From positions 1 to 33,889 of the forward strand of contig JAIXZV010000191.1 in assembly GCA_027489365.1 (NCBI GenBank): 33,889 nucleotides of DNA, given 5' to 3'. The position numbers and the translations under genes were made by a program. The DNA comes from Sphingomonadales bacterium. GTDB taxonomy: Bacteria; Pseudomonadota; Alphaproteobacteria; Sphingomonadales; Sphingomonadaceae. Under the pieces are notes generated by a model. That model was given only the letters and a program-made list of their open reading frames with translations. It had not been told where the DNA came from and searched no databases. Shown here piece after piece: positions 26,339-33,889 of the stretch (positions are counted from its first letter, which is position 1; each line of letters begins with the position of its first letter).

Positions 26339-27408
26339 TGCTATTTCTTCTCGCCGAATATCTCGGTTTCCCCGGGCTGTTGAACCTGATCCGGTATCAG
26401 AGCTTCCGCACCGGGGCGGCGGTCGCGACGTCGCTGTTCCTGGGGCTGTTGATCGGTCCGCGCTTCATCGGGTGGCTGCGCGTGCGGCAGGGCAAGGGCC
26501 AGCCTATCCGCGCCGACGGCCCGCAATCGCACCTCGCCAAGCGCGGCACGCCGACGATGGGCGGGCTGATGATCCTCACCTCGATGGTCTTTTCGATCCT
26601 GTTGTGGATGGATCTGTCGAGCCCGTACGTGTGGGCCTGCACCTTCGTGACGCTGGGGTTCGGTGCGATCGGGTTCCTCGACGATTTCGACAAGGTGCGC
26701 AAAGCGAGCACGGCGGGCGTGTCGAGCCGGTTGCGCTTGATCGGCGAGTTCGTGATCGCCGGGATCGCGGCGACGCTGATCGTGCAGCAGAACGGCACGC
26801 ATTTGTATCTGCCGTTCTACACCGGATCGGTGATCGATCTGGGCTATTTTTACATCGTGTTTGCGGCCTTCACGATCGTGGCGTTCGGCAATGCGGTGAA
26901 TTTGACCGACGGGCTCGATGGCCTGGCGACGATGCCGGTGATCATCGCGAGCGTCGCGTTCATGCTGATCGTCTATCTTGTCGGGCGCGCCGATTATGCG
27001 ACGTACCTCGGCATTCCGCACGTGCCGCATGCGGGCGATCTGGCGATCTTCTGCGGCGCGATCGTCGGGGCGGGGCTGGCCTTTTTGTGGTTCAACGCGC
27101 CGCCTGCCGCCGTGTTCATGGGCGATACCGGGAGCCTTGCGCTTGGCGGCGCGCTCGGCACGATTTCGGTCGTCGCCCATCATGAAATCGTGCTCGGCAT
27201 CATCGGCGGGCTGTTCGTGGTCGAGGCGATGAGCGTCATTATCCAGGTGTTCTTCTACAAGCGCACCGGCAAGCGCGTGTTCAAGATGGCGCCGATCCAC
27301 CACCATTTCGAACAGCTTGGCTGGAGCGAGCCGACCGTCGTGATCCGTTTCTGGATCATTGCGTTCGTGCTGGCGCTCGCTGGTTTGTCGACGTTGAAGC
27401 TGCGGTGA
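26338..27408 (+). CDS. mraY: Phospho-N-acetylmuramoyl-pentapeptide-transferase MraY
   Basis: [68 protein letters not shown]. Confidence 0.98.
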   Translation: MLFLLAEYLGFPGLLNLIRYQSFRTGAAVATSLFLGLLIGPRFIGWLRVRQGKGQPIRADGPQSHLAKRGTPTMGGLMILTSMVFSILLWMDLSSPYVWACTFVTLGFGAIGFLDDFDKVRKASTAGVSSRLRLIGEFVIAGIAATLIVQQNGTHLYLPFYTGSVIDLGYFYIVFAAFTIVAFGNAVNLTDGLDGLATMPVIIASVAFMLIVYLVGRADYATYLGIPHVPHAGDLAIFCGAIVGAGLAFLWFNAPPAAVFMGDTGSLALGGALGTISVVAHHEIVLGIIGGLFVVEAMSVIIQVFFYKRTGKRVFKMAPIHHHFEQLGWSEPTVVIRFWIIAFVLALAGLSTLKLR

Positions 27409-28697
27409 TCGTTTCGCCGACCTGGGCGGGCAAGCGCTTTGCTGTGCTCGGGTTGGCGCGCTCGGGTGCGGCGACGGTGCGCGCGCTGCTGGCGGGCGGG
27501 GCGGAGGTGCTGGCGTGGGATGCGGACGCGGCGAAGGTCCGCGCAATTTCGCGCCACGCGAACCTCTTCATGGACGACTTCACCGACTGGCAGGAATTCG
27601 AAGTCGACGCGCTCGTGCTGTCGCCCGGGGTGCCGCTAAATCGGCTGCCGCTGGCAACGGTGGCGCGCGAGCAACAGACACCGATCATCGGCGACATCGA
27701 ACTCTTCGCTCAGGCCCGCGCCGCGCTGCCGCCGCACAAGGTCGTCGGCGTGACGGGCACCAACGGCAAATCGACCACCGTCTCGCTGATCCACCATATC
27801 CTGCAGACCGCCGGGATGCCGTCGCGGCTCGGCGGGAACATCGGGCTGCCGATCCTCGAGCAGGAGCCGCTCCTCGAGGGCGGCGTGTACGTGCTCGAAC
27901 TGTCGAGCTATCAGATCGACCTGACGCAGAGCCTCGATTGCGATGTCGCGGTGTTGCTCAACATCACGCCCGACCATCTCGACCGCTATGACGGGTTCGA
28001 GGCGTACGCAGCGTCCAAGGCGCGGCTGTTTGCGATGCAGTCGAAGGGACATGCGGCGATCATCGGGATCGGCGATGCCGCCTCGGCGCAGATCGCGCGG
28101 AGCCTGTCGGCGCGGGGCGAGGACCTGACCAAGATCGCGCCGGGCGTGTGCATGGTGCAGCCGCTGTCGCCGAGCCTGGCGGGGCCGCACAATTTGCAGA
28201 ACGCGCTTGCGGCGATCAATGCCTGCGAGGCACTTGGCGTCCCGAATGCAGCGATCGATGCCGGGCTGTTGAGCTTCACCGGCCTGCCGCATCGGATGGA
28301 GCGGATTGCCACCAAGCATGGCGTCGCGTTCGTCAACGACAGCAAGGCGACCAACCCTGAATCGACCGCGCCCGCGCTGGCGGCGTTCGACCGGATTCAC
28401 TGGATTCTGGGCGGGAAAGCCAAGACCGACGATCTCGATGCCTGCGCGCCGAGCTTTGGCCGGGTCGTGCGCGCCTATACGATCGGTGCGTCGGGCGCGA
28501 AGTTTGCGGAAATCCTGCACGGCAAGGTCCCGGTCGAGCAAAGCGGCGATCTCGCAACTGCGGTCGCTGCCGCCGCCGCGAATGCGCAGGCCGGAGACAC
28601 GGTCCTGCTCTCGCCAGCGTGCGCATCGTTCGACCAATTCCGTGATTTCGAGGATCGTGGCGACCAATTCCGCGCGCTGGTCGAGGCGCTCGCATGA
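27405..28697 (+). CDS. murD: UDP-N-acetylmuramoylalanine--D-glutamate ligase MurD
   Basis: [52 protein letters not shown]. Confidence 0.97.
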   Translation: MIVSPTWAGKRFAVLGLARSGAATVRALLAGGAEVLAWDADAAKVRAISRHANLFMDDFTDWQEFEVDALVLSPGVPLNRLPLATVAREQQTPIIGDIELFAQARAALPPHKVVGVTGTNGKSTTVSLIHHILQTAGMPSRLGGNIGLPILEQEPLLEGGVYVLELSSYQIDLTQSLDCDVAVLLNITPDHLDRYDGFEAYAASKARLFAMQSKGHAAIIGIGDAASAQIARSLSARGEDLTKIAPGVCMVQPLSPSLAGPHNLQNALAAINACEALGVPNAAIDAGLLSFTGLPHRMERIATKHGVAFVNDSKATNPESTAPALAAFDRIHWILGGKAKTDDLDACAPSFGRVVRAYTIGASGAKFAEILHGKVPVEQSGDLATAVAAAAANAQAGDTVLLSPACASFDQFRDFEDRGDQFRALVEALA

Positions 28698-29917
28698 ACG
28701 CCCCCGCGCCGAAATTGTGGAAGAGCATGAAGGGTCGCGGCGGGCGCGGTGACCGTTCGGCGCTCGGCATGTGGTTCTGGGATATCGACCGGATGCTGCT
28801 GCTGCTGACGCTGCTGCTGATCGCGGTCGGGCTGGTCGCGGTGGGCGCGGCGTCGCCCGCTGCTGCGACACGCTATTCTGGTGCCAACCATATCGTGCCG
28901 CCGCTCTTTTACCTTTGGTGGCAGTTGATCTGGATCGGCGTGTCGCTGCCAGTGTTGCTGGTCGTGTCGATGCTGCCGGTGCCGCTCGCGCGGCGGCTGG
29001 CGCTGCTCGGGACCGCTGTCTGCCTGGTCCTGCTGATGCTGGTGCCGGTGATCGGGGTGGAGAAGAACGGCGCGACGCGCTGGATCAACCTGGGCATCTC
29101 GCTTTTGCAGCCCTCGGAGTTCCTCAAACCCTTCTTCATCGTGACGGTGGCGTGGTTGCTGTCGATGCGTGCGCAGGATGAGGCTCTGCCAGTGGTGATC
29201 ATCACGGGCGGGATGACGGCGCTGGTCGCGACGCTGCTGATGCTGCAGCCCGATTTCGGGCAGACGGTGGTGTTCTGCGCGGTGTGGATGGCGCTGCTGA
29301 TGATTTCGGGTACGTCGCCAAAGGTGATGGGCGGCTTGATCGCGGCGGTGCCGGTCGGGCTCGTCGCGGCGTACATGTTCTACGGCACGGCGCGCGCGCG
29401 CATCAACGCCTTCCTGTTCCCCGAGGCTGAGGGGATTGGTGCCGCCGACCATTTCCAGACCAATGCCGCGCACGACACGATCACGGCGGGCGGTTGGCGC
29501 GGGACCGGGCCGGGCGGCGGTTCGATGAAATTTCGGCTACCCGAGGGGCATACCGATTATATCTTCTCGGTAATCGGCGAGGAATTCGGGCTGATCGCCT
29601 GCGTCATCATCGCAATGCTGTTCCTGGCGATCGTGGTGCGGGTGTTCGTCAAATTGCTCGACGAGCAGGATGAATTCCGGCTGTTTGCCGCCGCGGGCCT
29701 TGCCACGCAATTCGGCGTGCAGGCGTTGATCTCGATGGCGGTCAACACCGGCCTCGCGCCGTCCAAGGGCATGACGCTGCCGTTCATCAGCTATGGCGGA
29801 TCGTCGCTGATCGCGCTGTCGATCGGGATGGGCTTGCTGCTGGCCTTCACGCGGCGCAATCCGTTCGTTACGCGCTCCAAATACATTGCGCATTCGAGCG
29901 CGCGGAGCGGCATATGA
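28694..29917 (+). CDS. ftsW: Peptidoglycan glycosyltransferase FtsW
   Basis: SEDS polytopic protein; GATRWINLGISLLQPSEFLK, PEGHTDYIFSVIGEEFG, PSKGMTLPFISYGGSSLIALSIGMGLLLAFTRR. Confidence 0.97.
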   Translation: MNAPAPKLWKSMKGRGGRGDRSALGMWFWDIDRMLLLLTLLLIAVGLVAVGAASPAAATRYSGANHIVPPLFYLWWQLIWIGVSLPVLLVVSMLPVPLARRLALLGTAVCLVLLMLVPVIGVEKNGATRWINLGISLLQPSEFLKPFFIVTVAWLLSMRAQDEALPVVIITGGMTALVATLLMLQPDFGQTVVFCAVWMALLMISGTSPKVMGGLIAAVPVGLVAAYMFYGTARARINAFLFPEAEGIGAADHFQTNAAHDTITAGGWRGTGPGGGSMKFRLPEGHTDYIFSVIGEEFGLIACVIIAMLFLAIVVRVFVKLLDEQDEFRLFAAAGLATQFGVQALISMAVNTGLAPSKGMTLPFISYGGSSLIALSIGMGLLLAFTRRNPFVTRSKYIAHSSARSGI

Positions 29918-31059
29918 CGGCGAAACATTTCGTATTGGCGGCGGGCGGGACCGGCGGGCACATGGTTCCGGCGGCGGCCCTTGCGGCCGAATTGACCAAG
30001 CGCGGGCATTATGTCGCGCTGATCAGCGACGAGCGTGGCGTGCGCTTCCCCGGCCTGTTTGAGGGCATCCAGACGCACATCCTGCCCGCCGGGCGGTTGG
30101 GCGGCGGGCCGATCGGCTATGCCAAGGCGGCGTCGGCGATGCTCAAGGGCCGCGCAATGGCGATCGAGCTGTACAAGAGCTTCCGCCCCGATGCGGTGAT
30201 CGGCTTCGGCGGATACCCCGCGCTGCCGGCGTTGCTCGGCGCGTTCAATCAGGACATCCCGACGGCGGTGCATGAACAGAATGCCGTGCTCGGCCGCGTC
30301 AACCGGCTGGTCGCGGGCAAGGTCGATGCGATCGCGACCTCCTATGCCAACGTCCAGCGCCTGTCGCCCAAGCATCGCGACAAGACGCATCTCGTCGGCA
30401 ATCCGGTGCGCGATGCGGTGCTGGCGCTGCGCAGCAAGCCGTACCCGCTGCTGGAGGAAGACGGCATTTTCCGCGTGCTCGTCACCGGCGGCAGCCAGGG
30501 CGCGAGCGTGCTTAGCCAGGTCGTGCCCGATGGCCTCTCCCTGCTGCCGGTCGCATTCCGGCGGCGGTTGCAAGTGACGCATCAGGCGCGGATCGAGGAT
30601 ATCGAGGCGTGCCGCGCGAAATATAAGGAACTGGATATCGCGGCGGAGTTGGCGACCTATTTGCCCGACATGCCCGAGCAACTGGCCTGGGCGCATCTGG
30701 TGATCGCGCGGGCGGGGGCATCGACGCTGGCGGAACTGACTTGTGCCGGACGGCCTGCGATCCTCGTGCCGCTGCCAAGCGCCACCGACGATCACCAGAC
30801 GGCCAATGCCAAGGAAATGACTTCGGCTGGCGGCGCGCGGACGATCGACCAGCGCAGCTTTACGCCGGTCGAACTCGCCAAGCAGATGCAGCGGCTGGGG
30901 CTCGATCCCGAAGCGCTGCAGAATGCGGCGGGCCGCGCGTGGGCGTGCGGGCGGCCCGATGCGGTGCGCGATCTCGCCGACCTGGTCGAGAGTCTGGGCG
31001 ATACCCGCGGCGACATGCCGATCGGCAAGCCGCAACCGATCAAGGAAGCATTCGCATGA
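29914..31059 (+). CDS. murG: UDP-GlcNAc:undecaprenyl-pyrophosphoryl-MurNAc-pentapeptide transferase MurG
   Basis: [60 protein letters not shown]. Confidence 0.97.
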   Translation: MTAKHFVLAAGGTGGHMVPAAALAAELTKRGHYVALISDERGVRFPGLFEGIQTHILPAGRLGGGPIGYAKAASAMLKGRAMAIELYKSFRPDAVIGFGGYPALPALLGAFNQDIPTAVHEQNAVLGRVNRLVAGKVDAIATSYANVQRLSPKHRDKTHLVGNPVRDAVLALRSKPYPLLEEDGIFRVLVTGGSQGASVLSQVVPDGLSLLPVAFRRRLQVTHQARIEDIEACRAKYKELDIAAELATYLPDMPEQLAWAHLVIARAGASTLAELTCAGRPAILVPLPSATDDHQTANAKEMTSAGGARTIDQRSFTPVELAKQMQRLGLDPEALQNAAGRAWACGRPDAVRDLADLVESLGDTRGDMPIGKPQPIKEAFA

Positions 31060-32459
31060 AGGGCGTCGCAACCGACATTGGCACGATCCATTTCGTCGGC
31101 ATCGGCGGGATCGGCATGTCCGGCATTGCCGAGGTGATGAAGAACCTCGGCTATGCGGTGCAGGGGTCGGACGTGGCCGAGGGCTATGTCGTCGAGGGGC
31201 TGCGCGCGAAGGGGATCAAGGTCCTGATCGGGCATCATGCCGACAATCTCGGCGATGCGGCGGTGATCGTCACCTCGACGGCGATCAAGCGCGGCAACCC
31301 GGAGGTGGAAGCGGCGCTCGAACGGCGCATCCCGGTGGTGCGGCGCGCGGAAATGCTCGCCGAGCTGATGCGGTTGAAATCGACCGTCGCGGTCGCGGGG
31401 ACGCATGGCAAGACGACGACCACCTCGATGGTTGCGGCGCTGCTCGACGCGGGCGGGATCGATCCGACCGTAATCAATGGCGGGATCATCAACAGCTACG
31501 GATCGAACGCGCGCCTGGGCGCGAGCGACTGGATGGTGGTCGAGGCCGATGAGAGCGACGGCAGCTTCTTGCGATTGGACGGGACGATCGCGGTCGTCAC
31601 CAATATCGATCCCGAGCATCTCGATCATTACGGCTCGTTCGATGCGGTGAAGGACGCTTTTGTCGAGTTCGTCGAGAATGTGCCCTTCTACGGCGCGGCA
31701 TTGCTGTGCCTCGATCATCCCGAGGTGCAGAACATCATCCCGCGCGTGCGCGACCGGCGGGTGGTGACGTACGGCTTCTCGGCGCAGTCCGACGTGCGCG
31801 GCGTCAACGTGACGCCGATCCCCGGCGGCAACCGCTTCGAAGTGATCGTCCGCCACCGCGACGGGACGAGCCGCTCGATCGAGGGGATTGAAATGCCGAT
31901 GCCGGGGCGGCACAACGTGCAGAATGCGCTGGCGGCGATCGGCGTGGCGCTTGAGCTCGGCATCGACGATGCGACGATCCAGCAGGGCTTTGCGAAATTC
32001 GGCGGCGTGAAGCGGCGTTTCACCAAGGTGGGCGAGACGGGTGGCGTCACGATCATCGACGATTACGGGCATCATCCGGTCGAAATTCGCGCCGTGCTGT
32101 CGGCCGCGCGCGAGGGCGTCGAAAATCGCGTGATCGCGGTGGTGCAGCCGCATCGCTACTCGCGGCTCGGCGATTTGATGGAAGAATTCCAGGGTGCGTT
32201 CAACGATGCCGATATGGTGTTCGTGGCGCCGGTCTATGCCGCGGGCGAGGCACCGGTCGAGGGTGTCGATGCGGCGGCTTTGGTCGAGGGCCTGAAGCGG
32301 CGCGGGCATCGCTCGGCGGCGACGATTGCGGATGCGGGCGCGCTGGCAACGGCGCTGGCGGGTGTCGTGCAGCCGGGGGATATGGTGGTGTGCCTGGGGG
32401 CAGGGGATATTACCAAATGGGCGGCCGGGTTGGCGGCGGGTATCGAGGCGGCGCGATGA
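31056..32459 (+). CDS. murC: UDP-N-acetylmuramate--L-alanine ligase MurC
   Basis: [66 protein letters not shown] at 31056 overlaps the murG stop. Confidence 0.97.
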   Translation: MKGVATDIGTIHFVGIGGIGMSGIAEVMKNLGYAVQGSDVAEGYVVEGLRAKGIKVLIGHHADNLGDAAVIVTSTAIKRGNPEVEAALERRIPVVRRAEMLAELMRLKSTVAVAGTHGKTTTTSMVAALLDAGGIDPTVINGGIINSYGSNARLGASDWMVVEADESDGSFLRLDGTIAVVTNIDPEHLDHYGSFDAVKDAFVEFVENVPFYGAALLCLDHPEVQNIIPRVRDRRVVTYGFSAQSDVRGVNVTPIPGGNRFEVIVRHRDGTSRSIEGIEMPMPGRHNVQNALAAIGVALELGIDDATIQQGFAKFGGVKRRFTKVGETGGVTIIDDYGHHPVEIRAVLSAAREGVENRVIAVVQPHRYSRLGDLMEEFQGAFNDADMVFVAPVYAAGEAPVEGVDAAALVEGLKRRGHRSAATIADAGALATALAGVVQPGDMVVCLGAGDITKWAAGLAAGIEAAR

Positions 32460-32479
32460 GCCGTGGCGCAACCTCCCAA

Positions 32480-32550
32480 CCGTTCGTTTCGAGCGAAGTC
32501 GAGAAACCTGGCACGGCGCATGGTTTCTCGACTTCGCTCGAAACGAACGG
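32480..32550. repeat. Perfect inverted repeat, 29-bp arms, 13-nt spacer
   Basis: CCGTTCGTTTCGAGCGAAGTCGAGAAACC / GGTTTCTCGACTTCGCTCGAAACGAACGG, between murC and murB; same family as 24868-24942. Confidence 0.97.
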
Positions 32551-32560
32551 ATGTCTTCCC

Positions 32561-33436
32561 GTGACCCAAGGCTGCCTGACCCAATCCGCCCCGCTCGCCC
32601 CGCTCGTTTGGTTCAAATCCGGCGGCAGTGCTGAGTGGCTGTTCGAACCCAAGGATGTCGCCGACCTCAGCGCTTTCCTCGCCGATCTCGACCCCGCAAC
32701 GCCGGTAATGGCACTCGGCCTCGGCTCGAACATGATTGTGCGCGACGGTGGCGTCCCCGGCGTGGTGATCCGACTGGGCAAGCCGTTCGCCAAGGTCGAG
32801 GCGATCGATGCAACCACCTTGCGCTGCGGCGGCGGGGCGAGCGGCATTCTCGTGTCCTCGACCGCGCGCGATGCCGGGATCGCTGGCGTCGAATTCCTGC
32901 GGTCGATCCCGGGCACGGTCGGCGGGTTCGTGCGGATGAATGGTGGGGCTTACGGGCGCGAGACCAAGGACATTCTGGTCGAGTGCGACGTGGTCCTGAG
33001 CTCGGGCGAGCGGCAGACGTTGGCAGTCGAGGCGCTGGGCTACACCTATCGCCATTCGACCTTGCCCGAAGGCTGCGTCGTCGTTGGTGCGACGTTCCGG
33101 GGTTCGCCAGGTGATCCCGTAGCGATCCAGGCCGAAATGGACCGCATCGCCGCCGCGCGCGAGGAATCGCAGCCGTTGCGCTCGAAGACCGGTGGCTCGA
33201 CCTTCAAGAACCCGGACGGGCACAAGGCATGGGCGCTGATCGACGCCGCCGGGTGCCGCGGCTTGCGCATTGGTGACGCGCAAGTCAGTGAGAAGCATTG
33301 CAATTTTCTGCTGAACCTCGGCAATGCGACGAGCGCGGAGATCGAAGCGCTCGGCGAAGAAGTCCGCGCGCGCGTGCTGGCGCAGTCTGGCGTGACGCTG
33401 GAGTGGGAAATTCAGCGGGTGGGGGTGGTGAAGTGA
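32561..33436 (+). CDS. murB: UDP-N-acetylenolpyruvoylglucosamine reductase MurB
   Basis: [72 protein letters not shown]. The GTG at 32561 is preferred because the longer ORF runs through the inverted repeat. Confidence 0.95.
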   Translation: MTQGCLTQSAPLAPLVWFKSGGSAEWLFEPKDVADLSAFLADLDPATPVMALGLGSNMIVRDGGVPGVVIRLGKPFAKVEAIDATTLRCGGGASGILVSSTARDAGIAGVEFLRSIPGTVGGFVRMNGGAYGRETKDILVECDVVLSSGERQTLAVEALGYTYRHSTLPEGCVVVGATFRGSPGDPVAIQAEMDRIAAAREESQPLRSKTGGSTFKNPDGHKAWALIDAAGCRGLRIGDAQVSEKHCNFLLNLGNATSAEIEALGEEVRARVLAQSGVTLEWEIQRVGVVK

Positions 33437-33451
33437 GTTCAGGTCTTCAAA

Positions 33452-33597
33452 TCCTCCCCGGAACGGGGAGGGGGACCATTCGCGTTCTTCACGCGAATGG
33501 TGGAGGGGGCGCTCCGCGAGCGCTCCGCCCGTTGCCCACCCCCTCCACCATTTTGCCGGAAGAGGCAAAATGGTCCCCCTCCCCGTGCCGGGGAGGA
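33452..33597. repeat. Large compound palindrome between murB and ddl with three internal hairpins
   Basis: TCCTCCCCGGAACGGGGAGGGGGACCATT... to ...AATGGTCCCCCTCCCCGTGCCGGGGAGGA; internal hairpins CCATTCGCGT-TCTTC-ACGCGAATGG, GCGCTC-CGC-GAGCGC, CCATTTTGCC-GGAAGA-GGCAAAATGG. Confidence 0.95.
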
Positions 33598-33602
33598 ATG
33601 CA

Positions 33603-33889
33603 GTGACGCTCCACGTCGCAGTCCTGATGGGCGGCTGGTCGGCCGAGCGGGAGGTTTCGCTGTCCTCGGGCGCTGGCGTTGCCGAGGCGTGCGAGAGCCT
33701 GGGGCACCGCGTCACGCGGATCGACATGGGGCATGACGTCGCGGCGAAGCTTGCCGAGGCAAACCCCGACATCGTGTTCAACGCGCTCCACGGCACGCCG
33801 GGGGAGGATGGGTCGGTGCAGGGGATGCTCGATCTGATGGGGTTGAAATACACCCATAGCGGCCTCGCCACCTCGGTGATCGCGATCGA
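33603..33889 (+). CDS. ddl: D-alanine--D-alanine ligase, 3' truncated by the window edge
   Basis: GTG at 33603: [43 protein letters not shown]...[40 protein letters not shown]. Confidence 0.95.
   Translation, partial: MTLHVAVLMGGWSAEREVSLSSGAGVAEACESLGHRVTRIDMGHDVAAKLAEANPDIVFNALHGTPGEDGSVQGMLDLMGLKYTHSGLATSVIAI

Noticed and set aside
30792-32471. 559-aa ORF antisense to murG/murC
   Set aside because: Spurious antisense frame.
32234-33871. 545-aa minus-strand ORF across murC, murB and ddl
   Set aside because: Translates the repeats and antisense of conserved genes; no domain.
1-33889. CRISPR arrays, rRNA, transposases or prophage genes
   Set aside because: No regularly spaced direct repeats with unique spacers, no rRNA sequence and no recognisable transposase or phage structural ORFs were seen.

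Overview
High-GC alphaproteobacterial (sphingomonad-like) chromosomal window, about 33.9 kb. From left to right it contains: the 3' end of a type I restriction specificity (HsdS-like) gene; nusG and secE on the minus strand; a small accessory islet (LysR regulator, orphan 384-aa protein, HNH-family protein, small hypothetical); tRNA-Trp; a membrane PAS-GGDEF-EAL protein; a BigR/SqrR-like sulfide/persulfide detoxification locus; a fatty acyl-AMP ligase; housekeeping genes (recX, a two-domain cold-shock protein, DUF192, NDUFA12-like, DUF2155, aat, a ParA-like ATPase); a VapBC pair; a cysteine synthase; and then the dcw cell-wall/division cluster (mraZ, rsmH, ftsL, ftsI, murE, murF, mraY, murD, ftsW, murG, murC, murB, ddl start). 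I found no clearly new multi-gene system. The least explained signal is a set of structured intergenic repeats. One family (copies at 798-934 and 5269-5361) keeps its loop sequence while its stems covary. A palindrome between murB and ddl shows the same variable-stem/constant-loop design in its two arms. A third inverted-repeat family occurs at murE/murF and murC/murB. From rsmH onward in the dcw cluster, every junction wider than about 10 bp holds one of these palindromes. Family names and motif comparisons are from memory; no database search was run.
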